Below, in pieces: positions 1-9,659 of a DNA stretch of 64,000 nucleotides (position 1 is the first letter of the stretch; each line of letters opens with the position of its first letter). The position numbers and the translations under genes are program-made. Below the pieces are notes generated by a model. That model was not told where the DNA came from, did not search any database, and saw only the letters and a list, made by a program, of their open reading frames with translations. Location of the stretch: the NCBI GenBank assembly GCA_018881555.1, contig JACAXG010000110.1, forward strand, positions 2,053,938 to 2,117,937. The letters run 5' to 3'. The stretch is from Amblyornis subalaris. Taxonomy: Eukaryota > Chordata > Aves > Passeriformes > Ptilonorhynchidae.

Positions 1-1126
1 ACNGCATATANGACTCCTCCNTACCCTGCTTAATTTCGGAGAAGGCCTGTGTAGGNGTTCCCTCCGATGGCGTGNGGAGGAAGGCCCTCTCCGCTGCCCC
101 CTTNATNTCATTNAGGACCCCTTCNGGCATGGCATCCGCCTGCTGCTGCGGCCTGTCCCACTGACCCTCCCCACAGAGGTGGTCTATTGTGAGGTGGGCC
201 AGGGCCTCCTCATTACGATAGCGGGTAAGGAGGTCTCGCAGCGCTCTTTTCCAGGCCCGTTCCCATAAAAGGAACTCGGCTGGAGACAGCAGGCACGAAA
301 ACAAGTTTTTAATATCGTGCGGGGTGAAGGTATGAGCTGTTAGAGTGGCGCTGAATAAATTCTTAAAATAGGGCGAGTCCCTACCGTGGCTCCGAGCGAC
401 CTTACATAACTCCTTTAACTGGGCGTACGGGAGCTGCGCCCACACAGGTCGCCCGCCCCGATGGTATGTGACAGGAGCCACGGTGATTCTACTTGCCAAC
501 TCCCAGTNCCCCTCTGATGTGGCCTCCCTCTGTAACTGACCCCAGTGGTCATCCTCCTCCGACTCCGATCCCTCCGGCAAGGCCATGGATGGGATAGGCC
601 TCGCCAAGATGGCCGACTTCCGGCTAGGGCCCCGCCCACTTCCGGTCCCAGGAGCGTGGGAACCGGAAGTCTGGCAACAAGGGGTGGGGCCCACTCCGGA
701 TGTGGGAGGAGCCTGGGTCGGGGGGTGTAGCCCGATGGAAGGGGAGGGCCCCGACGCATACGCAATCGACGCGAGGGAGGGGCCCGACGCTACACCACGC
801 CCCGACGCAGAGGGAGGGACTAGGGAGGACGCAGAGGGGAGAGTTGGCGCGAACTCGCCGCCATTTTGTGTTCTTGACAAATCTAGCGGTGACAAGATGG
901 CGGGGCTCGCCACAGAACCGGCGCCATCTTGAGCAATGTTATCTATAGGGGGAGACGAAACTCGGGATGAGGGATTGGAAAGTGGGTTNAGGTGAGGGCT
1001 CTGGCCGGGTGGNGCCTTCCCGACCAGAGAAGGGTTCAGGTTGCCTTGGGAGGTGGCAGGAAGACGGTAGCAATCCTGCGCTAGCCCGCGGTTTCCATCT
1101 CCCAAGACAACCTGAGTAGGGGAAGC
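1..1126 (-). CDS. gag: Betaretrovirus-type Gag, partial: proline/serine-rich linker and capsid
   Basis: Gag builds the virus core. The frame whose codons end at 1126, 1123 and so on is open for 375 codons with no stop, apart from codons that contain N. Roughly the first 180 residues (1126 to 587) are rich in Pro, Ser, Gly and Ala, like the spacer between matrix and capsid. An acidic run (ESEEDD) follows, then a capsid N-terminal domain from about residue 208. Familiar blocks there are PVTYHRGG, WAQLPYAQLKELC, RDSPYFKNLFS and TPHDIKNLFSCLLSPAEF. Near the left edge, around residue 366, is IKQG, the start of the major homology region. The start codon is lost in the gap and the end is outside the window. 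I see no PPxY or PTAP late motif. An open frame of this length beside decayed elements argues for a young copy. Family level (beta-like) is confident; the exact lineage is not. Confidence 0.85.
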
Positions 1127-1128
1127 GG

Positions 1129-1953
1129 NNNNNNNNNNNNNNNNNNNNNNNNNNNNNNNNNNNNNNNNNNNNNNNNNNNNNNNNNNNNNNNNNNNNNNNN
1201 NNNNNNNNNNNNNNNNNNNNNNNNNNNNNNNNNNNNNNNNNNNNNNNNNNNNNNNNNNNNNNNNNNNNNNNNNNNNNNNNNNNNNNNNNNNNNNNNNNNN
1301 NNNNNNNNNNNNNNNNNNNNNNNNNNNNNNNNNNNNNNNNNNNNNNNNNNNNNNNNNNNNNNNNNNNNNNNNNNNNNNNNNNNNNNNNNNNNNNNNNNNN
1401 NNNNNNNNNNNNNNNNNNNNNNNNNNNNNNNNNNNNNNNNNNNNNNNNNNNNNNNNNNNNNNNNNNNNNNNNNNNNNNNNNNNNNNNNNNNNNNNNNNNN
1501 NNNNNNNNNNNNNNNNNNNNNNNNNNNNNNNNNNNNNNNNNNNNNNNNNNNNNNNNNNNNNNNNNNNNNNNNNNNNNNNNNNNNNNNNNNNNNNNNNNNN
1601 NNNNNNNNNNNNNNNNNNNNNNNNNNNNNNNNNNNNNNNNNNNNNNNNNNNNNNNNNNNNNNNNNNNNNNNNNNNNNNNNNNNNNNNNNNNNNNNNNNNN
1701 NNNNNNNNNNNNNNNNNNNNNNNNNNNNNNNNNNNNNNNNNNNNNNNNNNNNNNNNNNNNNNNNNNNNNNNNNNNNNNNNNNNNNNNNNNNNNNNNNNNN
1801 NNNNNNNNNNNNNNNNNNNNNNNNNNNNNNNNNNNNNNNNNNNNNNNNNNNNNNNNNNNNNNNNNNNNNNNNNNNNNNNNNNNNNNNNNNNNNNNNNNNN
1901 NNNNNNNNNNNNNNNNNNNNNNNNNNNNNNNNNNNNNNNNNNNNNNNNNNNNN
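1129..1953. other. Assembly gap (N run)
   Basis: The sequence is all N for 825 bases. By position it should contain the rest of U5, the primer binding site, the leader and the N-terminal coding part of gag of the minus-strand ERV. The true length may differ from the N count. Confidence 0.99.
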
Positions 1954-2009
1954 ATGGCAAAGCGAAGAGGAGAAACAAAGAGGCAGGGATGGGGTCTCCG
2001 TATGAGTTG

Positions 2010-2015
2010 TTTATT
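2010..2015 (-). promoter_or_regulatory. LTR poly(A) signal AATAAA
   Basis: The plus strand reads TTTATT, which is AATAAA on the minus strand, in the context GTTCAATAAACAAC. It lies 20-30 bases past the inferred transcription start, where a short-R LTR would have it. Confidence 0.75.
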
Positions 2016-2102
2016 GAACAGGGGTCAGGGACGGAGAGCCAAGATGGCTCTGGGTACAACAACATTTAAGGGGCACCGGATAGGGCGGAGAGAGCATCTG
2101 GA

Positions 2103-2191
2103 CCAATGGGGTGAGGGCCAAAGGGTAACGGACGGATACATAACCAATGGGGAAGGGTGGAGGGAGGGATTAGGGGAAAGCGTCCAATGGG
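2103..2191. promoter_or_regulatory. Three regularly spaced CCAAT boxes in LTR U3
   Basis: CCAATGGG occurs at 2103, 2144 and 2184 on the plus strand. Relative to LTR transcription they are inverted CCAAT boxes (CCCATTGG). Spacing is 41 and 40 bases, so they may be remnants of a roughly 41-bp tandem repeat. CCAAT boxes of this kind typically bind NF-Y; binding here is inferred. Confidence 0.55.
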
Positions 2192-2378
2192 TAGACAACT
2201 TACACAGAAGATTCCAGAAACATAACCTTATACAGAACAAAAGGGGTGGGACGATGGGTGGTGACAAACAGGGAGCGTCCCACTGGGGGAGGAAACAGGG
2301 GTGGATCAAACTCTAGTGACAGCCCACCAGGATCTGCGGGCCGGCCCACTCCCAAGAGTGGCCTGAACCGCCGCTACA

Positions 2379-5300
2379 CCTCCTGCTCTTTCCAACCACT
2401 AAACAAAGATTACCGTGGCCGGACTTGGGGCTTTCTGTGTGCTAGTTATTATGTCTGCAGAATGACCGGGTCTTTTCTAGGCAGCTGTTTACAGAGATGG
2501 GCCACCTGAGCAGGAGTTTCAGTGACACACTTACATCTCGTTTCTGTAAATGCTTCCTAATAGTTATGTCTAACAGCCTCTGAAGCCCCTGTAAAATCCT
2601 GCTGTGGGCGCAATGCTGAACAGTGCATCCCTGAGCTTGCTGATTTCTTCCTCCGCACAAAGGGCTCAGCTCCGCCTGCAGCACTGTGGGCAGGAGTCAG
2701 ACTGGTGTGGCATTGTTCCTGGGCTTGGCACTGACATGACGCATAATGTGATAATCCCTGTGGGTCAAATCTGTGCTGGCCTTGGCCAAAAAACTGTACT
2801 CGGAGGTAAACTTCTGACCTTGTGGCTTTTATTCCCCAAAAAACGTTTTGAAAAGAAGTAATTGCTATCCTTTCATAAGCCATTCCTCGCTTGGATGATT
2901 CGATTCTCCTGTGTGCTACTGTGGCTTTTAAAAGAAACAGTAAACTCTTCATACAGCCAAGACAGCCCAGCAAAAACAATCGAGGAGGCACAGCACCAAG
3001 GCAACCGGGTTCTTCCAAAATAGATCATTCTGTAAGGCCCTTAGCTGTAAAGTCTCACGCATAACTTCGTCTCAAGCAGGGGAAATGGTGCTTTGTGTCT
3101 TGCATGTTCACTATGAGAGTAATCTACTCAGAAAAAGGTATTTATTATAGAAACAATTTTTTTCTTGAGAAGAATGATTGCACTTGAGACATTATCAATC
3201 TAACAATGAGGAAAAAACTGGTATTTCTTGAGAGAATTTTTTCAAGGCTTTTTGGTTCAGTGTTAGTTTGTATAAATTCAGAGTGTATCTGCAAGTTGAG
3301 ACACGCAGTGTTCCATCCTTAACTTGTGGATTTGTGTGAGTACTTGAGGATATGATGTCCTGAGGAAGCATGGACAAAGAGCTTTAGCTGAGAGATAGTC
3401 ATACTGTAATAAATATTGTTCTCTTTAGAGACAACCATAGTTGCAGTAAAACCAGGAAAAAAATTACAGGGGATTTTATATAACAGTGCAATGTTTTTAG
3501 TTTGCACATTACAAAAAAAAAATCACAAAGACAAAGGAATCTAGGTATTAACCAGTATCTAAATGGGCTATAGTAATAGCTTCTACATGTAGGGGTAAAG
3601 AGCATAGTAGATTTAGTTTGTTGCCCAGAAAATGCTATATCCAATTTTTTAAACAACCTTTACTTTTCATCCTGTTTTGCATTTTGTGATTTTAATATGT
3701 CTAATGATTGGACCTGCAACTCCTTGTGGATTCTAGTGAGACTACACAGACATCTACCAGCGTGATTTGCTGCAATCAAGTAATTCATCATTTGCAGACT
3801 ATATCCTCATTTGCACCCAGTAATGGTGTTATAAGTTATTTGCAAGTGCAGAAGTCTACGATTCAAGAGTCATGCACTAAACGTGCTTAAGAAAATCAAA
3901 TAACTTGGTTTAAGAGCCATGTAATTTGCATTTCAGAAACGGGTGTCTGTGTAGTTGTTCGAGAACCACAGCACTGGGGCAGCATGGGGTAACTTTTAGC
4001 TTAGTTGGTACTGAGGATGAAGACCTAAGTGATGAGGAGTGAGGTGAGAGATGGAAGCCTTTGAGTCACATCCACTGGTCTCCCTCTCCCTTTTAACATC
4101 ATCTAGACAGGCCTGGCCCTCTCCTCCTGTAGTATTGGAAGTGACTTTACTGTTCTCCCTCTATCCTGGGCCAAAGCCCATGAACAACAGTGTGCCGTGA
4201 GCTGTATTTCCTACACAAACACTCGTGCTGCTGTTCATTATTGCCCTCCATCCAGTCAGCAGAAGTGAAGGGGTCACTTGCAAGCAAAGGCTTTTCCTCA
4301 CACTCTTTCAAACAACCAAGTGTCCATGCTGTCCTGGCACCAGGTGAGCACACTGACCGCGCTCTGGCTTTGGGCTGTGAGACACTACTGGGGGCTGCAA
4401 TAGTTGCTGGGCACCTCTGGGACAGACCAGGTACTGGCTCTTTGGTGGGAAACATGCCTAATTTTCCTTGTATCTTAGGACTCATCAGAGCAGAGATATG
4501 CAAGCCCTCCCTCTAAGAGTCCAAGCTCCTCCAGAGACACCTTCACCATGGCAGAGGACCTGGCAGAGGAATACATGAACCATCATTTCTCTACTTCCTA
4601 ACATTTGTCAAGTGGGAAATTGCTGCCTGCTGAATTTGCCCCCGACACCTCGGCTGGTGGTCTGAATGTAGATGCTGCTCCTGGCCAGTCCCAACACCAG
4701 CCACGAGGAGCAGCACTGGCAGCCTGCAGCACATGCTCCTGCAAGTTGTGTCCTCCTCCGCCAACCTGCGTGTTTTGGCCAGCACCCTCTGTACAGCTGC
4801 CCCTGGTGTGATCAGTCCTCCTCTCTTTCCACATGCATGTGTCTGTCCATCACTTTTGCTTGATCCCTCTGTCCACTCTGTTGGTGAATCAGCCATGTCA
4901 TGGGAGTGGAGGTTGGGTGAAGGAGTTTCCTCTTCAAGGCTATAATCCTGCTTCTTGGTAAGGAAGATGTTTCTTACCCAGACTGGTGTACTGCTTTTCC
5001 TGCTTGGTTCTGCTAGTGTTGCTTTTTGATGCACAGAACATTTACACATCAGAATCAGACATGCTTCAACATGTTCCATCTTTCACAGAATAATGCAGGC
5101 ATTTTCTAGTTTATCACAAGCAGCTTTTGTGTAAATAAAAACACAGCCCCGAATCCCCACCGGTGTGAAACGAATGATCAGCAAACATGATCCTCCCCAA
5201 AGATGCATAGCAAATTTTAAATGAATGAAGTGCTAACACAGAAATTTGTAACATTGTCTTCTTCCTGCAAACCCATGACAGCAATTCATGGTCTGTGAAC

Positions 5301-8300
5301 TCCAGACCCATGTCAGGCCTCTGTCAGGGTGTTGTGGGACAACAAGATAGTGTGAGACCAAAGCTGAGCTGGAAACCTGCACCTCCTCTTCCCATTGATA
5401 TCCCACAAGGGGTTTCCAAAAAAGTCACTAAGTAATCAACACAGTAGCATGGATGTTTACCAGCATTCAAACACCAATGCTGCACGAGGCAACCAGAGGT
5501 TGCACCTACGTTTGAATGTGCCTCTTGCTGTGAGACCCATGAGATACATATAAGTGCAGCAATGCCACCAATCAGCTTAGCTTGCCTGGCCCATGCAGAA
5601 GCCAGGCAGGTCAGGACCCAGCTCTGCCACAGAGCAAAGAGACACCATGCTGGGCAAGCTGGGTGCTCTGCACTGCCAGCATCGTTCTGGGTCCATGAGA
5701 AAGACAAGGTGATGATTTCACCGCAAAGGAAGATCAGAAAACCCTTGGACAAATGTGCTGATCTAACCTCATTTCTGCATTGAATTAAAAGAAGACATGG
5801 ACTAGAGCATGCAGCTCCTCAAAGTGCCTGTGTTTTCTCACCAACCAGCTCAGAGTTAGCAAATCAACAGTAGAAGCTGTTGCCTGGGAGGCATCCATAG
5901 CTGTGAAATGGATTTTTTGCTAATCTGCATGGTTTTCAGACAATCAGCACGCTGCAGATGTGCTTAAGTAGCTGACCCTCCCACGGATATACCGGGGCAT
6001 TAAGTGGCAGGATTATCCCAGGGCTTCATGCTCCTACTCAACAGGAACACAAATTATTTTTCAGGTTCTGAACCAAAAATGTGTAACAAATCATGAAAGG
6101 AAAGTATTTAACTGTTGGGTAAAAGAGCAAATCAATGAAGTAAAATAGAACAGAAGGAAAGTCAAACCCCTCTACAATAATGGCATTTGAAATCCTCAGC
6201 AGCCAGACCTTTGCAGAGATGCCAGCTCTGGCTTGCTCTGAGACAAGCACAATCTCTGGATCTGGATCATTCTGTCTTCATGTCTCTTGTGCCTGTGAGA
6301 GGGTGAAATGGTTTGGTTGCCAGAAGTGTGAGCTGAAGAGCAAGACACAAGTGCACACAGGCTTTGTGCAGCTACAGCACTGCTTGCCATGCCTGAGGAG
6401 GACCCTTCTCACATGGCTGGAGCAAGTTTGGGACTGCAGCTCTGCAGTGCAGCAGTAGTGTTAGCTCTTAGGGACATGAGGGAAGAGATGGAGGATAAAT
6501 AATGTGACACAAACTGGAGACTATTAGGCAAGACCAGCTATTTTTGCACTTTCAGGCCTCTCCCACCCGGTAAAATGGGGATATGTTCCATGGGCTTCTA
6601 GATCAGGACTGCTGAGTACTATCTGGGTCCTTCACATCCTGCACATATCTTCATGACACTTCCTGGTCCAGAGGGCATGTCTGGCCATCCTTTCTTCTTA
6701 CCTGCCTTGGGTCCTGTAAAGTCTCCCAGAGACTTCCATACCTTCCCCTTGGCCCTGTTTTTTTTTTCCAATGCTGGAAGTACTGCATTAGCTGCACAAC
6801 CGAACTGTGGTTTCTGGGAAGTTGACAGTGCTGTATCTTGCAGGTAAGAAATTTTACATGGGATTACCATGGGATTCCTTTTTGTAGCTTAAGAGTTAGA
6901 TTCTCAGGTGTTTCTGAACCGACATCAGCAGAGCTGCATGTAGCAGATACCCAGAACTCTCTCCTTCAAAGTGTGATCAGGATTTTGAAAGGAAAGGACC
7001 CCACAGGGAAAGGCAGCATAGACTGAGGCTTGAAGAGAGATGCAGAATTGGTGGTATCCTATTGTCTGCTGCTTTAATATTCCACATGAACCTTTAACTC
7101 TAGGGTACCTAACAAAGAGGCAGCTGAGCTATGTGCACACAGATCTGAGGATGAAGTCTTCTAGGCACACACACCAGTCCTGTTGGTTGCTGTTGAGGAA
7201 TGATCTGACCATGCACAAATGCAGGGATGCAGGAGCCTGTCATTTGTGACTCTTAAAGAGTATTTTTGAAGTATTGTTTCTGCTTAAAGATCCAGCACTT
7301 TTGTCAGGGGAAGGCAAACCACATGTGCAATGTGATCAGGTACTATTCTTGCTCATCTGTGGGAGGCTGAGTGGGTATGAGCAAGCACAGGCAGTTGGCA
7401 CACTCTGGTCTGCTGTGCACATGCTCCTTCCTGCCTAATTGCTGTTCACTTCCCTGCTGGAAACAAAAGCTGTGTTTTGCCACCAAAATATGCCAAGATA
7501 GGTGGAAAGGAGGTGCTTGTCCACTGACCAGTATATGGCATAGCAGGCTGTAAGCAGGTCTTAGGTGTTCCCAGTGCTGGAACCTTGCTCATATCCTGGC
7601 ACCAGTGGAAGAGGTGATGGGCAGTGCTGGATGGAGCAGTGCTGTGATGGGCAGTGCTGTGATGGAGCTTGGAGGTGCAGCCCTTTTGCTGTCAAGGGCT
7701 GCAGTAGTATGGGACACTCTGTCACAGTGCAATCACCACTGCTGTTGGCAATGGCAGGCCAGCTTTCCAGGCCACCCTGTGCTTATCTTCTCCCAGCTTA
7801 ATGTCAGCGTCTAAGTAAGCATCCACGGGCACGCATGCACCAAAGAGGATCTTACTCCCTCACGCCAGTGGGTTGTTTTCAGTCTTCGTGTCTTCAGGAC
7901 GTATTTTCACCTGCTCACCTGTGTGAAGCTGAAATTCAGCATTCATGGAGTATACCTGCTTAAGCCAAATATGGGAAAGGTTTCTTGACCCTGCCGTTGA
8001 AGCTGTTGGAGGCAGCATTCCCTCTCTCTGGAGATATTTAGGCAGATACCTGACCCAACTGTGGGAAAGTGCTGGTGGCACCTGCCTAGGGTCTTGCTGT
8101 GCCTGGTGGAGAAAGGCAGGCTCCTGCAACCAACATTTTGGCACAGCCCAACAAGGCAACTCACTCTATTGCCGCCAAAGAGCCAGGATGTAGCAGCTAA
8201 ATTGGGAGCTACAGTGCCAGTCAGAGTTGCTGGAAAGGGGACCTTGGCTGTCCTTGCACCTGCATAGCAGCTACGGCATCAGTGCCTTTGCCAGGCAGAT

Positions 8301-9209
8301 GTGTGAGTCTTTGCAGGACTGTGCAAGTCTGGGGGTAAAATCTGGGAACTGTGATCCTGAGGGAGGTGAGCTCAGGGAAGAGCTTCCTCCAGAGGATGGA
8401 GCAGCAGTCAGCAGGCATACAAGAGGAGCAGACTGAACCACAGTAAGCGCAATGGGAACTGTTTTAGGACTAGTCCCATTCTGGTTTAGATTTAAATTAC
8501 AATGGACAGGCCTGTGGTTTTATTTCTGGGTTATCATATGGCTATGGCATTTTGAGCTAATTTTAGTCTACCTTCTGCTAACTTTTAATTACTTGTCTAA
8601 ATTGAAGACAGAAGGTGAGGCTAACCTAATTCTTTTCACATGCTCGGTCTAGAACAATGATTCACCTGCAGAGAAAACTTGTTCTTATCACAGCAGAATG
8701 ATTTCACCTCTTGATCCTATTTTTCATGTCATGGTTAAAGACTTGTTTATGTTTCGTAATGAATTTTCATTTTCTGGAAGTTTGAGCTTGGCTTCAGAGT
8801 TGTTCTCAGAGCTGGAAGTCCGTTTATCAAATCACAGCATGGAAATGAATCATCGTTTATACAAAATTGCAAGGAAATATAGATGGTTGGAGGTTAACAG
8901 TTATCACAGAATGTGTTACACTTCTGCTCTCTAAAAATACAATCTATAGGGTGCATCATCTCTCCAGAATTTGAGGTAAACAATTCACTTGTCAATGAAA
9001 AACACCTGCTCTGAAGTTGCTTTGCTGTACAGCAACCACCATTCATGTAATGTAGTGGAATAGACTATCTTACGCTAATGAAATTAATTCAGGCTTATTT
9101 GAAGAACAGCCTCCTGTACCCCCAAAGCATGCTAGATGTAACTAACCTCTGAATTGCAGGCATGTGCTGCAAAATGTCTGGTGTAGCTGAACTATGTAGT
9201 CTCAACTGG
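2379..9209. other. Unannotated flank between the two ERVs
   Basis: I see no recognisable gene, RNA or mobile element in these 6.8 kb. The longest open frames, of 153 codons (3018 to 2557, minus) and 162 codons (5079 to 4591, minus), have no family motif and no coding-like context. Minor items are a short run of degenerate GATGGGCAGTGCTG repeats near 7616-7672 and an 11-base T run near 6759. The DNA is ordinary moderately AT-rich avian sequence. Old, diverged repeats could be present and missed. Confidence 0.6.
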
Positions 9210-9583
9210 ACTCCACTCCACTCCCCTGGACAGGACTTGGCTGGTCTACCAGGACTACTCCACTCAACTGGACTCCACTCCACTCCGCTGGACTCGACCA
9301 GACTACCAAACCACTGGACTACCAGACGGCTGGAAACCCAGAGGTTTCCAGACCACCATCACTGGATACTCAGCAGACCAGACCTCCTACAGGACCAGTG
9401 CCTAACTGGACTACACAACAGGGTGTAGGTTGTACTGTGACTCTGTTGGTTTGTTTAGGCCGGGGTTCTGTATTCCTGCATTTATTTTAACCTTTTTATT
9501 AAAATTGTAATTCTGACCCAAATCTCTCGAGGTATTTTGTGTGAGGTTAATTTCCCCTGCTGGTTCACATTCAAACCAGGATA
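9210..9583 (+). repeat. 5' LTR, R-U5 part only
   Basis: This aligns with 15081-15458 of the 3' LTR, starting at the shared ACTCCACTCCACTCC. Before 9210 the two copies are unrelated. The right end, CCAGGATA, corresponds to CCAGCACA in the 3' copy and is followed after five T residues by the primer binding site. It contains the poly(A) signal ATTAAA at 9498-9503. There is an indel of about 15 bases relative to the 3' copy near 9420, and the sequence near 9450-9470 also differs. Confidence 0.85.
9498..9503 (+). promoter_or_regulatory. Poly(A) signal ATTAAA in the 5' LTR
   Basis: It sits in the conserved block CCTTTTTATTAAAATTG, identical to the block holding the signal in the 3' LTR. Confidence 0.55.
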
Positions 9584-9588
9584 TTTTT

Positions 9589-9608
9589 TAGCCCCCAATG
9601 TGGGACTC
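9589..9608 (+). other. Primer binding site, tRNA-Lys type
   Basis: TAGCCCCCAATGTGGGACTC lies five bases past the LTR end. It resembles the Lys-type site (TGGCGCCCAA then GTGGG) used by many betaretroviruses and some ERVs, with several mismatches that fit age. This is the site where a tRNA would prime minus-strand DNA synthesis. The Lys assignment is by eye. Confidence 0.7.
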
Positions 9609-9659
9609 AAGAGCAAAGTCAGAATTACAGTTTTGCATTATAGAAACAACTTAGTTACC

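Larger units (their letters stand above)
1..2378 (-). mobile_element. 5' part of a betaretrovirus-like ERV (LTR, gap, gag), running off the left edge
   Basis: Read on the minus strand, the order is an LTR starting with TGTAGCGG at 2378, a poly(A) signal, an assembly gap, and then an open gag frame that continues past base 1. This is the 5' LTR-to-gag order of a provirus whose pro, pol and 3' LTR lie outside the window. The sequence is much richer in G+C and CpG than the flanking DNA from 2379 onward, as expected for a recent insertion. Scattered N bases at 1-130, 508, 989 and 1013, together with the 825-bp gap, mark poor assembly, as often seen in high-copy repeats. The gap should hold U5, the primer binding site, the leader and the matrix-coding start of gag. 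Confidence 0.85.
1954..2378 (-). repeat. 5' LTR of the minus-strand ERV (U3, R, part of U5)
   Basis: On the minus strand it begins TGTAGCGGCGG at 2378, a normal TG start. The U3 carries three CCAAT boxes. CTTAAAT at 2072-2063 is a weak TATA-like element, which puts the transcription start near 2040, at a GCCATCTT (YY1-like) motif. AATAAA at 2015-2010 is a poly(A) signal 20-30 bases further on, so R would be short, about 45-50 bp. The sequence then enters U5 and is cut by the gap at 1953. The right-hand flank from 2379 (CTCCTGCTC) shows no LTR similarity. The 3' boundary cannot be seen. Confidence 0.8.

Noticed and set aside
585..932. Plus-strand frames rich in Gly, Pro and Asp
   Set aside because: They are antisense shadows of the proline/serine-rich part of the open gag frame.
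1954..2316. 120-codon plus-strand frame
   Set aside because: It lies antisense inside the LTR of the minus-strand ERV, starts at the gap edge and has no protein family features.
2557..3018. 153-codon minus-strand frame with a hydrophobic start
   Set aside because: No domain, no upstream promoter or splice context, and overlapping frames on the other strand; compatible with chance in 64 kb.
4591..5079. 162-codon minus-strand frame
   Set aside because: Low-complexity, Cys/Ser-rich composition with several overlapping frames on both strands; no recognisable motif.
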